Source of the DNA: GCA-002733465 sp965230525
Lineage (GTDB): Bacteria; Pseudomonadota; Gammaproteobacteria; Enterobacterales; Kangiellaceae
Direction: 5' to 3'
DNA: 64,000 nt
NCBI GenBank assembly: GCA_965230525.1
Contig: OZ246008.1
Coordinates: 2,790,001 to 2,854,000, forward strand
Below the pieces are notes generated by a model. It ran no database searches, was not told where the DNA came from, and saw nothing but the letters and a program-made list of their open reading frames with translations. A program made the translations under genes and the position numbers. Every line of letters begins with the position of its first letter. Positions within the stretch are counted from its first letter, which is position 1. This document shows, in pieces, positions 63,723 to 64,000 of the stretch.

Positions 63723-64000
63723 TTGAAGGATTTAAACACCGAGAAAAAGATAGCCGTACTTATTGACGCAGAAAATGCGCAATGCTCAGTTTTAGGTGCA
63801 GTGCTAGCGGAGCTATCTAAACACGGGCATTTAGTCGTTAAAAAGGCTTACGGGGATTGGAGCTCAAACCATCTAAAGAATTGGAAGCAACCTCTTAACG
63901 AATTAGCAATCACTCCAGTTCAGCAATTTTCTTATACCCAGGGTAAAAACTCATCAGACGCAGCGATGATTATAGATACCATGGATTTGCTTTATTCAAA
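63723..64000 (+). CDS. NYN-domain (LabA/DUF88-like) protein, 3' end outside the window
   Basis: At least 92 residues. A TTG start at 63723 is chosen because GAGGA lies five bases upstream and an in-frame stop occurs just before; no ATG is available. The sequence IAVLIDAENAQ gives the first catalytic Asp of the PIN-like NYN fold, and KNSSDAAMIIDTMDLLY gives the typical second motif (SDxxxxxD). Family members are predicted RNases, often followed by an OST-HTH (LOTUS) domain, which would be beyond the edge. The function in this organism is unknown. Confidence 0.8.
   Translation, partial: MKDLNTEKKIAVLIDAENAQCSVLGAVLAELSKHGHLVVKKAYGDWSSNHLKNWKQPLNELAITPVQQFSYTQGKNSSDAAMIIDTMDLLYS

Overview
The window looks like a chromosomal segment of a moderately AT-rich, Gram-negative marine-type gammaproteobacterium. 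Three large TonB-dependent receptors, several lipobox proteins, a LytM protease, a sigma-54 two-component system and gammaproteobacterial tRNA-Val and tRNA-Arg genes support this. The gene content would fit a Kangiella/Aliikangiella- or Alteromonas-like organism, but that placement is inference; no rRNA or other strong phylogenetic marker is present.

Layout. 1-4.6 kb: the 3' part of a propeller sensor with a degenerate GGDEF domain, gamma-glutamyltransferase, and a small P-loop kinase-like protein. 4.6-8.3 kb (minus strand): histidine kinase, NtrC-type response regulator, then a secreted protein of unknown function preceded by a good sigma-54 promoter. 8.4-10.5 kb: a ZIP-like transporter overlapping a FAD-linked 2-hydroxyacid dehydrogenase. 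10.7-20.7 kb (minus strand): a complete glucose-to-triose Entner-Doudoroff block, glk - lacI regulator - edd - zwf - pgl - eda - gap - pgi. Two copies of an operator with a TGACACCGGTGTCA-type core lie in front of glk and edd.

20.9-49.5 kb: a large starch/maltodextrin utilisation locus. It has a second LacI regulator (MalR-like), an MFS sugar transporter, two TonB receptors, six GH13 enzymes (including a pullulanase with three C-terminal tandem modules), one GH31 alpha-glucosidase, a flavin-dependent tryptophan-halogenase-like protein paired with the second TonB receptor, and a lipoprotein esterase. Four operator-like palindromes with a TACGTA centre lie in its two divergent promoter regions. 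The logic is that surface and periplasmic lipoprotein amylases cut starch, TonB receptors import maltodextrins, periplasmic enzymes trim them, the MFS protein imports maltose or glucose, and the neighbouring glk/Entner-Doudoroff genes burn the glucose.

49.6-54.7 kb: GNAT acetyltransferase, tRNA-Val, gltX, an M23 peptidase and an outer-membrane beta-barrel protein. 54.7-57.7 kb is a gene-poor repeat region: 351-bp tandem units with a conserved hairpin, a roughly 265-bp tail, an 869-bp duplication, then tRNA-Arg(CCU) followed by 3.16 copies of a 132-bp repeat, each carrying the last 13 nt of the tRNA. That arrangement parallels the E. coli tyrT/rtT locus and is the most unusual feature here. 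57.7-64 kb: a third TonB receptor whose stop codon lies inside the last repeat copy, a processive GT2 glycosyltransferase, a small Cys-containing membrane or lipoprotein flanked by heptamer-phased repeats, and the start of a NYN-domain protein running off the end.
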